Source: Auanema rhodensis (lineage: Eukaryota > Nematoda > Chromadorea > Rhabditida > Rhabditidae). Taken from it: a stretch of DNA of 64,000 nucleotides. The notes under the pieces are model-generated. The model searched no databases. It saw only the letters and a program-made list of their open reading frames with translations, and was not told where the DNA came from. Made by a program: the position numbers and the translations under genes. The first letter of the stretch is position 1. The number at the start of each line of letters is the position of its first letter. The stretch lies in NCBI GenBank assembly GCA_964057225.1, contig OZ059898.1, positions 20,933,267 through 20,997,266 of the forward strand. The letters are read 5' to 3'. Below are positions 12,671 through 26,001 of the stretch, piece by piece.

Positions 12671-14653
12671 TGGTAACCATGACTTTGAAATTTACGTGAA
12701 CTTTAATTTATGCTAATTAAATGTACACGTGATGTGCACTTGGTATGTAACTCGCTTCACGTGAAAGATAAAGAGATGCGGTTTTCAAAATTAGATTCCT
12801 CATGTCCATATTAGTCTAAAAACAAATTTTTATTGATATTGGTGCTTGGTAACCATGACTTTGAAATTTACGTGAACTTTAATTTATGCTAATTAAATGT
12901 ACACGTGATGTGCACTTGGTATGTAACTCGCTTCACGTAAAAGATAAAGAGATGCGGTTTTCAAAATTAGATTTCCCATGTCCATATTAGTCTAAAAACA
13001 AATTTTTATTGATATTGGTTCATGATAACCATGACTTTGAAATTTACGTGAACTTTAATTTATGCTAATTAAATGTACACGTGATGTGCACTTGGTATGT
13101 AACTCGCTTCACGTGAAAGATAAAGAGATGCGGTTTTCAAAATTAGATTCCCCATGTCCATATTAGTCTAAAAACAAATTTTGATTGATATTGGTGCATG
13201 GTAACCATGACTTTGAAATTTACGTGAACTTTAATTTATGCTAATTAAATGTACACGTGATGTGCACTTGGTATGTAACTCGCTTCACGTAAAAGATAAA
13301 GAGATGCGGTTTTCAAAATTAGATTCCCCATGTCCATATTAGTCTACAAACAAATTTTCATTGATATTGGTTAATGGTAACCATGACTTTGAAATTTACG
13401 TGAACTTTAATTTATGCTAATTAAATGTACACGTGATGTGCACTTGGTATGTAACTCGCTTCACGTGAAAGATAAAGAGATGCGGTTTTCAAAATTAGAT
13501 TTCCCATGTCCATATTAGTCTAAAAACAAATTTTTATTGATATTGGTGCATGGTAACCATGACTTTGAAATTTACGTGAACTTTAATTTATGCTAATTAA
13601 ATGTACACGTGATGTGCACTTGGTATGTAACTCGCTTCACGTGAAAGATAAAGAGATGCGGTTTTCAAAATTAGATTCCATATGTCCATATTAGTCTAAA
13701 AACAAATTTTTATTGATATTGGTTCATGGTACCCATGACTTTGAAATTTACGTGAACTTTAATTATGCTAATTAAATGTACACGTGATGTGCACTTGGTA
13801 TGTAACTCGCTTCACGTGAAAGATAAAGAGATGCGGTTTTCAAAATTAGATTCCATATGTCCATATTAGTCTAAAAACAAATTTTTATTGATATTGGTTC
13901 ATGGTACCCATGACTTTGAAATTTACGTGAACTTTAATTATGCTAATTAAATGTACAGGTAATGTGCACTTGGTATGTAACTCGCTTCACGTGAAAGATA
14001 AAGAGATGCGGTTTTCAAAATTAGATTCCCCATGTCCATATTAGTCTAAAAACAAATTTTTATTGATATTGGTTCATGGTAACCATGACTTTGAAATTTA
14101 CGTGAACTTTAATTTATGCTAATTAAATGTACACGTGATGTGCACTTGGTATGTAACTCGCTTCACGTGAAAGATAAAGAGATGCGGTTTTCAAAAGTAG
14201 ATTCCCCATGTCCATATTAGTCCAAAAACAAATGTTTATTGATATTGGTGCATGGTAACCATGACTTTGAAATTTACGTGAACTTTAATTTATGCTAATT
14301 AAATGTACACGTGATGTGCACTTGGTATGTAACTCGCTTCACGTGAAAGATAAAGAGATGCGGTTTTCAAAATTAGATTCCCCATGTCCATATTAGTCTA
14401 AAAACAAATTTTTATTGATATTGGTTCATGGTAACCATGACTTTGAAATTTACGTGAACTTTAATTTATGCTAATTAAATGTACACGTGATGTGCACTTG
14501 GTATGTAACTCGCTTCACGTGAAAGATAAAGAGATGCGGTTTTCAAAATTAGATTCCCCATGTCCATATTAGTCTAAAAACAAATTTTTATTGATATTGG
14601 TGCTTGGTAACCATGACTTTGAAATTTACGTGAACTTTAATTTATGCTAATTA
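12671..14653 (+). repeat. 11-monomer higher-order repeat, copy 1 (period 1,934 bp)
   Basis: This unit of 11 monomers, two of them one base short, is followed in tandem by a near-identical unit; the shift is 11 x 176 - 2 = 1,934. Shared markers include TTCCTCATGTCC at 12,795, GTGCTTGG, CATGATAACC, TTTTGATTG, CACGTAAAAG, TCTACAAAC with TTTTCATTG, two GGTACCCATG/TTAATTATGC monomers and TTCAAAAGTAG. I found two differences: 13,373/15,307 (A/C) and 14,223/16,157 (C/T). Confidence 0.92.
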
Positions 14654-16587
14654 AATGTACACGTGATGTGCACTTGGTATGTAACTCGCTTCACGTGAAA
14701 GATAAAGAGATGCGGTTTTCAAAATTAGATTCCTCATGTCCATATTAGTCTAAAAACAAATTTTTATTGATATTGGTGCTTGGTAACCATGACTTTGAAA
14801 TTTACGTGAACTTTAATTTATGCTAATTAAATGTACACGTGATGTGCACTTGGTATGTAACTCGCTTCACGTAAAAGATAAAGAGATGCGGTTTTCAAAA
14901 TTAGATTTCCCATGTCCATATTAGTCTAAAAACAAATTTTTATTGATATTGGTTCATGATAACCATGACTTTGAAATTTACGTGAACTTTAATTTATGCT
15001 AATTAAATGTACACGTGATGTGCACTTGGTATGTAACTCGCTTCACGTGAAAGATAAAGAGATGCGGTTTTCAAAATTAGATTCCCCATGTCCATATTAG
15101 TCTAAAAACAAATTTTGATTGATATTGGTGCATGGTAACCATGACTTTGAAATTTACGTGAACTTTAATTTATGCTAATTAAATGTACACGTGATGTGCA
15201 CTTGGTATGTAACTCGCTTCACGTAAAAGATAAAGAGATGCGGTTTTCAAAATTAGATTCCCCATGTCCATATTAGTCTACAAACAAATTTTCATTGATA
15301 TTGGTTCATGGTAACCATGACTTTGAAATTTACGTGAACTTTAATTTATGCTAATTAAATGTACACGTGATGTGCACTTGGTATGTAACTCGCTTCACGT
15401 GAAAGATAAAGAGATGCGGTTTTCAAAATTAGATTTCCCATGTCCATATTAGTCTAAAAACAAATTTTTATTGATATTGGTGCATGGTAACCATGACTTT
15501 GAAATTTACGTGAACTTTAATTTATGCTAATTAAATGTACACGTGATGTGCACTTGGTATGTAACTCGCTTCACGTGAAAGATAAAGAGATGCGGTTTTC
15601 AAAATTAGATTCCATATGTCCATATTAGTCTAAAAACAAATTTTTATTGATATTGGTTCATGGTACCCATGACTTTGAAATTTACGTGAACTTTAATTAT
15701 GCTAATTAAATGTACACGTGATGTGCACTTGGTATGTAACTCGCTTCACGTGAAAGATAAAGAGATGCGGTTTTCAAAATTAGATTCCATATGTCCATAT
15801 TAGTCTAAAAACAAATTTTTATTGATATTGGTTCATGGTACCCATGACTTTGAAATTTACGTGAACTTTAATTATGCTAATTAAATGTACAGGTAATGTG
15901 CACTTGGTATGTAACTCGCTTCACGTGAAAGATAAAGAGATGCGGTTTTCAAAATTAGATTCCCCATGTCCATATTAGTCTAAAAACAAATTTTTATTGA
16001 TATTGGTTCATGGTAACCATGACTTTGAAATTTACGTGAACTTTAATTTATGCTAATTAAATGTACACGTGATGTGCACTTGGTATGTAACTCGCTTCAC
16101 GTGAAAGATAAAGAGATGCGGTTTTCAAAAGTAGATTCCCCATGTCCATATTAGTCTAAAAACAAATGTTTATTGATATTGGTGCATGGTAACCATGACT
16201 TTGAAATTTACGTGAACTTTAATTTATGCTAATTAAATGTACACGTGATGTGCACTTGGTATGTAACTCGCTTCACGTGAAAGATAAAGAGATGCGGTTT
16301 TCAAAATTAGATTCCCCATGTCCATATTAGTCTAAAAACAAATTTTTATTGATATTGGTTCATGGTAACCATGACTTTGAAATTTACGTGAACTTTAATT
16401 TATGCTAATTAAATGTACACGTGATGTGCACTTGGTATGTAACTCGCTTCACGTGAAAGATAAAGAGATGCGGTTTTCAAAATTAGATTCCCCATGTCCA
16501 TATTAGTCTAAAAACAAATTTTTATTGATATTGGTGCTTGGTAACCATGACTTTGAAATTTACGTGAACTTTAATTTATGCTAATTA
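14605..16587 (+). repeat. 11-monomer higher-order repeat, copy 2
   Basis: This is the second tandem copy of the 1,934-bp unit. It overlaps the end of copy 1 because the matched stretch (1,983 bp) is slightly longer than the period. It ends where TAATTAAATG changes to TAATTATATG at 16,588. The A at 13,373 and the C at 14,223 in copy 1 look like private changes, because this copy keeps the array consensus at both sites. Confidence 0.92.
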
Positions 16588-16732
16588 TATGTACACGTGA
16601 TGTGCACTTGGTATGTAACTCGCTTCACGTGAAAGATAAAGAGATGCGGTTTTCAAAATTAGATTTCCCATGTCCATATTAGTCTAAAAACAAATTTTTA
16701 TTGATATTGGTTCATGGTAACCATGACTTTAA

Positions 16733-18330
16733 AATTTACGTGAACTTTAATTTATGCTAATTATATGTACACGTGATGTGCACTTGGTATGTAACTCGCT
16801 TCACGTGAAAGATAAAGAGATGCGGTTTTCAAAATTAGATTTCCCATGTCCATATTAGTCTAAAAACAAATTTTTATTGATATTGGTTCATGGTAACCAT
16901 GACTTTAAAATTTACGTGAACTTTAATTTATGCTAATTAAATGTACACGTGATGTGCACTTGGTATGTAACTCGCTTCACGTGAAAGATAAAGAGATGCG
17001 GTTTTCAAAATTAGATTCCCCATGTCCATATTAGTCTAAAAACAAAATTTTATTGATATTGGTTCATGGTAACCATGACTTTGAAATTTACGTGAATTTT
17101 AATTTATGCTAATTAAATGTACACGTGATGTGCACTTGGTATGTAACTCGCTTCACGTGAAAGATAAAGAGATGCGGTTTTCAAAATTAGATTCCCCATG
17201 TCCATATTAGTCTACAAACAAATTTTCATTGATATTGGTTCATGGTAACCATGACTTTGAAATTTACGTGAACTTTAATTTATGCTAATTAAATGTACAC
17301 GTCATGTGCACTTGGTATGTAACTCGCTTCACGTGAAAGATAAAGAGATGCGGTTTTCAAAAGTAGATTCCCCATGTCCATATTAGTCTAAAAACAAATG
17401 TTTATTGATATTGGTGCATGGTAACCATGACTTTGAAATTTACGTGAACTTTAATTTATGCTAATTAAATGTACACGTGATGTGCACTTGGTATGTAACT
17501 CGCTTCACGTGAATGATAAAGAGATGCGGTTTTCAAAATTAGATTCCCCATGTCCATATTAGTCTAAAAACAAATTTTTATTGATATTGGTTCATGGTAA
17601 CCATGACTTTGAAATTTACGTGAACTTTAATTTATGCTAATTAAATGTACACGTGATGTGCACTTGGTATGTAACTCGCTTCACGTGAAAGATAAAGAGA
17701 TGCGGTTTTCAAAATTAGATTCCATATGTCCATATTAGTCTAAAAACAAATTTTTATTGATATTGGTTCATGGTACCCATGACTTTGAAATTTACGTGAA
17801 CTTTAATTATGCTAATTAAATGTACAGGTAATGTGCACTTGGTATGTAACTCGCTTCACGTGAAAGATAAAGAGATGCGGTTTTCAAAATTAGATTCCCC
17901 ATGTCCATATTAGTCTAAAAACAAATTTTTATTGATATTGGTTCATGGTAACCATGACTTTGAAATTTACGTGAACTTTAATTTATGCTAATTAAATGTA
18001 CACGTGATGTGCCCTTGGTATGTAACTCGCTTCACGTGAAAGATAAAGAGATGCGGTTTTCAAAATTAGATTCCCCATGTCCATATTAGTCTAAAAACAA
18101 ATTTTTATTGATATTGGTTCATGGTAACCATGACTTTGAAATTTACGTGAACTTTAATTTATGCTAATTAAATGTACACGTGATGTGCACTTGGTATGTA
18201 ACTCGCTTCACGTAAAAGATAAAGAGATGCGGTTTTCAAAATTAGATTTCCCATGTCCATATTAGTCTAAAAACAAATTTTTATTGATATTGGTTCATGA
18301 TAACCATGACTTTGAAATTTACGTGAACTT
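16733..18330 (+). repeat. Third copy of the A-block segment (shift 13,723 bp from about 3,010-4,610)
   Basis: The order TTATATGTAC, TTTAAAATTT, AAAATTTTATTG, GAATTTTAAT, TCTACAAAC/TTTTCATTG, CACGTCATG, TTCAAAAGTAG, GAATGAT, TTCCATATG, GGTACCCATG, TTAATTATGC/AGGTAATG and GTGCCCTTGG is the same as in A1. The shift is 78 monomers minus five one-base deletions. Differences such as TCTAAAAAC here against TCTAGAAAC near 4,190 show this copy split off before the 3,519-bp duplication. The right limit is approximate. Confidence 0.85.
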
Positions 18331-18465
18331 TAATTTATGCTAATTAAATGTACACGTGATGTGCACTTGGTAAGTAACTCGCTTCACGTGAAAGATAAAG
18401 AGATGCGGTTTTCAAAATTAGATTCCCCATGTCCATATTAGTCTAAAAACAAATTTTGATTGATA

Positions 18466-21400
18466 TTGGTTCATGGTAACCATGACTTTGAAATTTACGT
18501 GAATTTTAATTTATGCTAATTAAATGTACACGTGATGTGCATTTGGTATGTAGCTCGCTTCACGTAAAAGATAAAGAGATGCGGTTTTCCAAATTAGATT
18601 TCCCATGTCCATATTAGTCTAAAAACAAATTTTTATTGATATTGGTTCATGATAACCATGACTTTGAAATTTACGTGAACATTAATTTATGCTAATTAAA
18701 TGTACACGTGATGTGCACTTGGTATGTAACTCGCTTCACGTGAAAGATAAAGAGATGCGGTTTTCAAATTTAGATTTCGCGTGTCCATATTAGTCTAAAA
18801 ACAAATTTTGATTGATATTGGTGCATGGTAACCATGACTTTGAAATTTACGTGAATTTTAATTTATGCTAATTAAATGTACACGTGATGTGCATTTGGTA
18901 TGTAGCTCGCTTCACGTGAAAGAAAAAGAGATGCGGTTTTCAAAATTAGATTCCCCATGTCCATATTAGTCTAAAAACAAATTTTTATTGATATTGGTTC
19001 ATGGTAACCATGACTTTGAAATTTACGTGAACTTTAATTTATGCTAATTAAATGTACACGTGATGTGCATTTGGTATGTAGCTCGCTTCACGTGAAAGAA
19101 AAAGAGATGCGGTTTTCAAAATTAGATTCCCCATGTCCATATTAGTCTAAAAACAAATTTTTATTGATATTGGTTCATGGTAACCATGACTTTGAAATTT
19201 ACGTGAATTTTAATTTATGCTAATTAAATGTACACGTGATGTGCATTTGGTATGTAGCTCGCTTCACGTGAAAGAAAAAGAGATGCGGTTTTCAAAATTA
19301 GATTCCCCATGTCCATATTAGTCTAAAAACAAATTTTTATTGATATAGGTGCATGGTAACCATGACTTTGAAACTTACGTGAACTTTAATTTATGCTAAT
19401 TAAATGTACACGTGATGTGCACTTGGTATGTAACTCGCTTCACGTGAAAGATAAAGAGATGCGGTTTTTAAAATTAGATTCCCCATGTCCATATTAGTCT
19501 AAAAACAAATTTTTATTGATATTGGTTCATGGTAACCATGACTTTGAAATTTACGTGAACTTTAATTTATGCTAATTAAATGTACACGTGATGTGCACTT
19601 GGTATGTAACTCGCTTCACGTGAAAGATAAAGAGATGCGGTTTTCAAAATTAGATTCCTCATGTACATGTTAGTCTAAAAACAGATTTTTATTGATATTG
19701 GTTCATGGTAACCATGACTTTGAAATTTACGTGAACATTAATTTATGCTAATTAAATGTACACGTGATGTGCACTTGGTATGTAACTCGCTTCACGTGAA
19801 AGATAAAGAGATGCGGTTTTCAAAATTAGATTCCCCATGTCCATATTAGTCTAAAAACAAATTTTTATTGATATTGGTTCATGGTAACCATGACTTTGAA
19901 ATTTACGTGAACTTTAATTTATGCTAATTAAATGTACACGTGATGTGCACTTGGTACGTAACTAGCTTCACGTGAAAGATAAAGAGATGCGGTTTTCAAA
20001 ATTAGATTTCCCATGTACATGTTAGTCTAAAAACAAATTTTTATTGATATTGGTTCATGATAACCATGACTTTGAAATTTACGTGAACTTTAATTTATGC
20101 TAATTAAATGTACACGTGATGTGCACTTGGTATGTAACTCGCTTCACGTAAAAGATAAAGAGATGCGGTTTTCAAAATTAGATTTCCCATGTCCATGTTA
20201 GTCTAAAAACAAATTTTTATTGATATTGGTTCATGGTAACCATGACTTTGAAATTTACGTGAACTTTAATTTATGCTAATTAAATGTACACGTGATGTGC
20301 ACTTGGTATGTAACTCGCTTCACGTGAAAGATAAAGAGATGCGGTTTTTAAAATTAGATTCCCCATGTCCATATTAGTCTAAAAACAAATTTTTATTGAT
20401 ATTGGTGCATGGTAACCATGACTTTGAAATTTACGTGAACTTTAATTTATGCTAATCAAATGTACACGTGATGTGCACTTGGTATGTAACTCGCTTCACG
20501 TGAAAGATAAAGAGATGCGGTTTTCAAAATTAGATTCCCCATGTCAATATTAGTCTAAAAACAAATTTTTATTGATATTGGTTCATGATAACCATGACTT
20601 TGAAATTTACGTGAACTTTAATTTATGCTAATTAAATGTACACGTGATGTGCACTTGGTATGTAACTCGCTTCACGTAAAAGATAAAGAGATGCGGTTTT
20701 CAAAATTAGATTTCCCATGTCCATATTAGTCTAAAAACAAATTTTGATTGATATTGGTGCATGGTAACCATGACTTTGAAATTTACGTGAACTTTAATTT
20801 ATGCTAATTAAATGTACACGTGATGTGCACTTGGTATGTAACTCGCTTCACGTGAATGATAAAGAGATGCGGTTTTCAAAATTAGATTCCCCATGTCCAT
20901 ATTAGTCTAAAAACAAATTTTTATTGATATTGGTTCATGGTAACCATGACTTTGAAATTTACGTGAATTTTAATTTATGCTAATTAAATGTACACGTGAT
21001 GTGCATTTGGTATGTAGCTCGCTTCACGTGAAAGAAAAAGAGATGCGGTTTTCAAAATTAGATTCCCCATGTCCATATTAGTCTAAAAACAAATTTTTAT
21101 TGATATTGGTTCATGATAACCATGACTTTGAAATTTACGTGAACTTTAATTTATGCTAATTAAATGTACACGTGATGTGCACTTGGTATGTAACTCGCTT
21201 CACGTGAAAGATAAAGAGATGCGGTTTTTAAAATTAGATTCCCCATGTCCATATTAGTCTAAAAACAAATTTTTATTGATATTGGTTCATGATAACCATG
21301 ACTTTGAAATTTACGTGAACTTTAATTTATGCTAATTAAATGTACACGTGATGTGCACTTGGTATGTAACTCGCTTCACGTAAAAGATAAAGAGATGCGG

Positions 21401-23574
21401 TTTTCAAAATTAGATTTCCCATGTCCATATCAGTCTAAAAACAAATTTTGATTGATATTGGTGCATGGTAACCATGACTTTGAAATTTACGTGAACTTTA
21501 ATTTATGCTAATTAAATGTACACGTGATGTGCACTTGGTATGTAACTCGCTTCACGTGAATGATAAAGAGATGCGGTTTTCAAAATTAGATTCCCCATGT
21601 CCATATTAGTCTAAAAACAAATTTTTATTGATATTGGTTCATGGTAACCATGACTTTGAAATTTACGTGAATTTTAATTTATGCTAATTAAATGTACACG
21701 TGATGTGCATTTGGTATGTAGCTCGCTTCACGTGAAAGAAAAAGAGATGCGGTTTTCAAAATTAGATTCCCCATGTCCATATTAGTCTAAAAACAAATTT
21801 TTATTGATATTGGTGCATGGTAACCATGACTTTGAAACTTACGTGAACTTTAATTTATGCTAATTAAATGTACACGTGATGTGCACTTGGTATGTAACTC
21901 GCTTCACGTGAATGATAAAGAGATGCGGTTTTCAAAATTAGATTCCCCATGTCCATATTAGTCTAAAAACAAATTTTTATTGATATTGGTTCATGGTAAC
22001 CATGACTTTGAAATTTACGTGAATTTTAATTTATGCTAATTAAATGTACACGTGATGTGCACTTGGTATGTAACTCGCTTCACGTGAAAGATAAAGAGAT
22101 GCGGTTTTCAAAATTAGATTCCCCATGTCCATATTAGTCTAAAAACAAATTTTTATTGATATTGGTTCATGGTAACCATGACTTTGAAATTTACGTGAAC
22201 TTTAATTTATGCTAATTAAATGTACACGTGATGTGCACTTGGTATGTAACTCGCTTCACGTGAAAGATAAAGAGATGCGGTTTTCAAAATTAGATTCCTC
22301 ATGTACATGTTAGTCTAAAAACAAATTTTTATTGATATTGGTTCATGGTAACCATGACTTTGAAATTTACGTGAACATTAATTTATGCTAATTAAATGTA
22401 CACGTGATGTGCACTTGGTATGTAACTCGCTTCACGTGAAAGATAAAGAGATGCGGTTTTCAAAATTAGATTCCCCATGTCCATATTAGTCTAAAAACAA
22501 ATTTTTATTGATATTGGTTCATGGTAACCATGACTTTGAAATTTACGTGAACTTTAATTTATGCTAATTAAATGTACACGTGATGTGCACTTGGTACGTA
22601 ACTCGCTTCACATGAAAGATAAAGAGATGCGGTTTTCAAAATTAGATTTCCCATGTACATGTTAGTCTAAAAACAAATTTTTATTGATATTGGTTCATGG
22701 TAACCATGACTTTGAAATTTACGTGAACTTTAATTTATGCTAATTAAATGTACACGTGATGTGCACTTGGTATGTAACTCGCTTCACGTGAAAGATAAAG
22801 AGATGCGGTTTTTAAAATTAGATTCCCCATGTCCATATTAGTCTAAAAACAAATTTTTATTGATATTGGTGCATGGTAACCATGACTTTGAAATTTACGT
22901 GAACTTTAATTTATGCTAATCAAATGTACACGTGATGTGCACTTGGTATGTAACTCGCTTCACGTGAAAGATAAAGAGATGCGGTTTTCAAAATTAGATT
23001 CCCCATGTCAATATTAGTCTAAAAACAAATTTTTATTGATATTGGTTCATGATAACCATGACTTTGAAATTTACGTGAACTTTAATTTATGCTAATTAAA
23101 TGTACACGTGATGTGCACTTGGTATGTAACTCGCTTCACGTGAAAGATAAAGAGATGCGGTTTTCAAAATTAGATTTCCCATGTCCATATTAGTCTAAAA
23201 ACAAATTTTGATTGATATTGGTGCATGGTAACCATGACTTTGAAATTTACGTGAACTTTAATTTATGCTAATTAAATGTACACGTGATGTGCACTTGGTA
23301 TGTAACTCGCTTCACGTAAAAGATAAAGAGATGCGGTTTTCAAAATTAGATTTCCCATGTCCATATTAGTCTAAACACAAATTTTTATTGATATTGGTTC
23401 ATGGTAACCATGACTTTGAAATTTACGTGAACTTTAATTTATGCTAATTAAATGTACACGTGATGTGCACTTGGTATGTAATTCGCTTCACGTGAAAGAT
23501 AAAGAGATGCGGTTTTCAAAATTAGATTCCCCATGTCCATATTAGTCTAAAAACAAATTTTTATTGATATTGGT
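18466..23574 (+). repeat. Variant block B2
   Basis: B-family markers resume with several consecutive GTGCATTTGGTATGTAGCTC / AAAGAAAAAG monomers (18,540-19,260). They continue through CATGTACATG, GGTACGTAACT, GCGGTTTTTAAAA and GTCAATATT monomers. The block is collinear with B1 at shifts of 12,667, 12,843 and 13,371 bp. These differ from one another by whole multiples of 176, so one to several monomers were gained or lost between the copies. Private changes include TATCAGTC near 21,430, TTTCGCGTG near 18,777 and TAATTCGC near 23,480. Confidence 0.78.
21251..23479 (+). repeat. Long-range copy of 7,880-10,108 (shift 13,371 bp)
   Basis: About 2.23 kb (12.7 monomers) matches the B1 segment in marker order and phase: CATGATAACC, TTTTGATTG, GAATGAT, GCATTTGG, GAAACTTACG, GAATTTTAAT, TTCCTCATGTACATG, GAACATTAAT, CACATG, GCGGTTTTTAAAA, GCTAATCAAATG, GTCAATATT, CACGTAAAAG and TCTAAACAC. 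The shift is 76 monomers minus the five one-base deletions lying between. One difference was noted near 21,430. The limits are first mismatches at 21,250 and about 23,481. Confidence 0.85.
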
Positions 23575-26001
23575 GCTTGGTAACCATGACTTTGAAATTT
23601 ACGTGAACTTTAATTTATGCTAATTAAATGTACACGTGATGTGCACTTGGTATGTAACTCGTTTCACGTGAAAGATAAAGAGATGCGGTTTTCAAAATTA
23701 GATTCCCCATGTCCATATTAGTCTAAAAACAAATTTTTATTGATATTGGTTCATGGTAACCATGACTTTGAAATTTACGTGAACTTTAATTTATGCTAAT
23801 TAAATGTACACGTGATGTGCACTTGGTATGTAACTCGCTTCACGTGAAAGATAAAGAGATGCGGTTTTCAAAATTAGATTCCTCATGTCCATATTAGTCT
23901 AAAAACAAATTTTTATTGATATTGGTGCTTGGTAACCATGACTTTGAAATTTACGTGAACTTTAATTTATGCTAATTAAATGTACACGTGATGTGCACTT
24001 GGTATGTAACTCGCTTCACGTAAAAGATAAAGAGATGCGGTTTTCAAAATTAGATTTCCCATGTCCATATTAGTCTAAAAACAAATTTTTATTGATATTG
24101 GTTCATGATAACCATGACTTTGAAATTTACGTGAACTTTAATTTATGCTAATTAAATGTACACGTGATGTGCACTTGGTATGTAACTCGCTTCACGTGAA
24201 AGATAAAGAGATGCGGTTTTCAAAGTTAGATTCCCCATGTCCATATTAGTCTAAAAACAAATTTTGATTGATATTGGTGCATGGTAACCATGACTTTGAA
24301 ATTTACGTGAACTTTAATTTATGCTAATTAAATGTACACGTGATGTGCACTTGGTATGTAACTCGCTTCACGTAAAAGATAAAGAGATGCGGTTTTCAAA
24401 ATTAGATTTCCCATGTCCATATTAGTCTAAAAACAAATTTTTATTGATATTGGTTCATGGTAACCATGACTTTGAAATTTACGTGAACTTTAATTTATGC
24501 TAATTAAATGTACACGTGATGTGCACTTGGTATGTAACTCGCTTCACGTGAACGATAAAGAGATGCGGTTTTCAAAATTAGATTTCCCATGTCCATATTA
24601 GTCTAAAAACAAATTTTTATTGATATTGGTTCATGGTAACCATGACTTTGAAATTTACGTGAATTTTAATTTATGCTAATTAAATGTACACGTGATGTGC
24701 ATTTGGTATGTAGCTCGCTTCACGTGAAAGAAAAAGAGATGCGGTTTTCAAAATTAGATTCCCCATGTCCATATTAGTCTAAAAACAAATTTTTATTGAT
24801 ATTGGTGCATGGTAACCATGACTTTGAAACTTACGTGAACTTTAATTTATGCTAATTAAATGTACACGTGATGTGAACTTGGTATGTAACTCGCTTCACG
24901 TGAATGATAAAGAGATGCGGTTTTCAAAATTAGATTCCCCATGTCCATATTAGTCTAAAAACACATTTTTATTGATATTGGTTCATGGTAACCATGACTT
25001 TGAAATTTACGTGAATTTTAATTTATGCTAATTAAATGTACACGTGATGTGCACTTGGTATGTAACTCGCTTCACGTGAAAGATAAAGAGATGCGGTTTT
25101 CAAAATTAGATTCCCCATGTCCATATTAGTCTAAAAACAAATTTTTATTGATATTGGTTCATGGTAACCATGACTTTGAAATTTACGTGAACTTTAATTT
25201 ATGCTAATTAAATGTACACGTGATGTGCACTTGGTATGTAACTCGCTTCACGTGAAAGATAAAGAGATGCGGTTTTCAAAATTAGATTCCTCATGTACAT
25301 GTTAGTCTAAAAACAAATTTTTATTGATATTGGTTCATGGTAACCATGACTTTGAAATTTACGTGAACATTAATTTATGCTAATTAAATGTACACGTGAT
25401 GTGCACTTGGTATGTAACTCGCTTCACGTGAAAGATAAAGAGATGCGGTTTTCAAAATTAGATTCCCCATGTCCATATTAGTCTAAAAACAAATTTTTAT
25501 TGATATTGGTTCATGGTAACCATGACTTTGAAATTTACGTGAACTTTAATTTATGCTAATTAAATGTACACGTGATGTGCACTTGGTACGTAACTCGCTT
25601 CACGTGAAAGATAAAGAGATGCGGTTTTCAAAATTAGATTTCCCATGTACATGTTAGTCTAAAAACAAATTTTTATTGATATTGGTTCATGGTAACCATG
25701 ACTTTGAAATTTACGTGAACTTTAATTTATGCTAATTAAATGTACACGTGATGTGCACTTGGTATGTAACTCGCTTCACGTGAAAGATAAAGAGATGCGG
25801 TTTTTATAATTAGATTCCCCATGTCCATATTAGTCTAAAAACAAATTTTTATTGATATTGGTGCATGGTAACCATGACTTTGAAATTTACGTGAACTTTA
25901 ATTTATGCTAATCAAATGTACACGTGATGTGCACTTGGTATGTAACTCGTTTCACGTGAAAGATAAAGAGATGCGGTTTTCAAAATTAGATTCCCCATGT
26001 C
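23575..26001 (+). repeat. Shortened A+B segment (A3/B3)
   Basis: At 23,575 the B2 block gives way to GTGCTTGG, CTCGTTTCACG, TTCCTCATGTCC, GTGCTTGG, CACGTAAAAG, CATGATAACC and TTTTGATTG, the same order as the start of A2 (shifts 11,259 then 11,083 bp, one monomer lost). It turns into B-type monomers at about 24,650 (GCATTTGG, GAAACTTACG, CATGTACATG, GCGGTTTTTATAA). This resembles a third, internally deleted pass of the A+B super-unit. Confidence 0.7.
25082..26001 (+). repeat. 10-monomer-shift duplication, copy 1 (partner 26,842-27,761)
   Basis: The run TTCCTCATGTACATG, GAACATTAAT, GGTACGTAACTCGCTTCACG, TTTCCCATGTACATG, GCGGTTTTTATAA (25,801) and CTCGTTTCACG (25,949) recurs 1,760 bp (10 x 176) later. 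GCGGTTTTTATAA occurs only in these two places in the window, which ties the copies together firmly. The partner differs after its end, where GTCCATATT becomes GTCAATATT. Confidence 0.9.

Larger units (their letters stand above)
12314..18465 (+). repeat. Variant block A2 (contains 11-monomer HOR)
   Basis: A-family markers return: GTGCTTGG, TTCCATATG, GGTACCCATG, TTCAAAAGTAG and AAATGTTTATTG. Five of the seven TTAATTATGC deletion monomers are here (near 13,762, 13,936, 15,694, 15,869 and 17,807). The right part (about 16,733-18,330) corresponds to about 3,010-4,610 of A1. A monomer carrying TTATATGTAC and TTTAAAATTTACG is locally doubled around 16,580-16,930, compared with one copy in A1. Confidence 0.78.
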
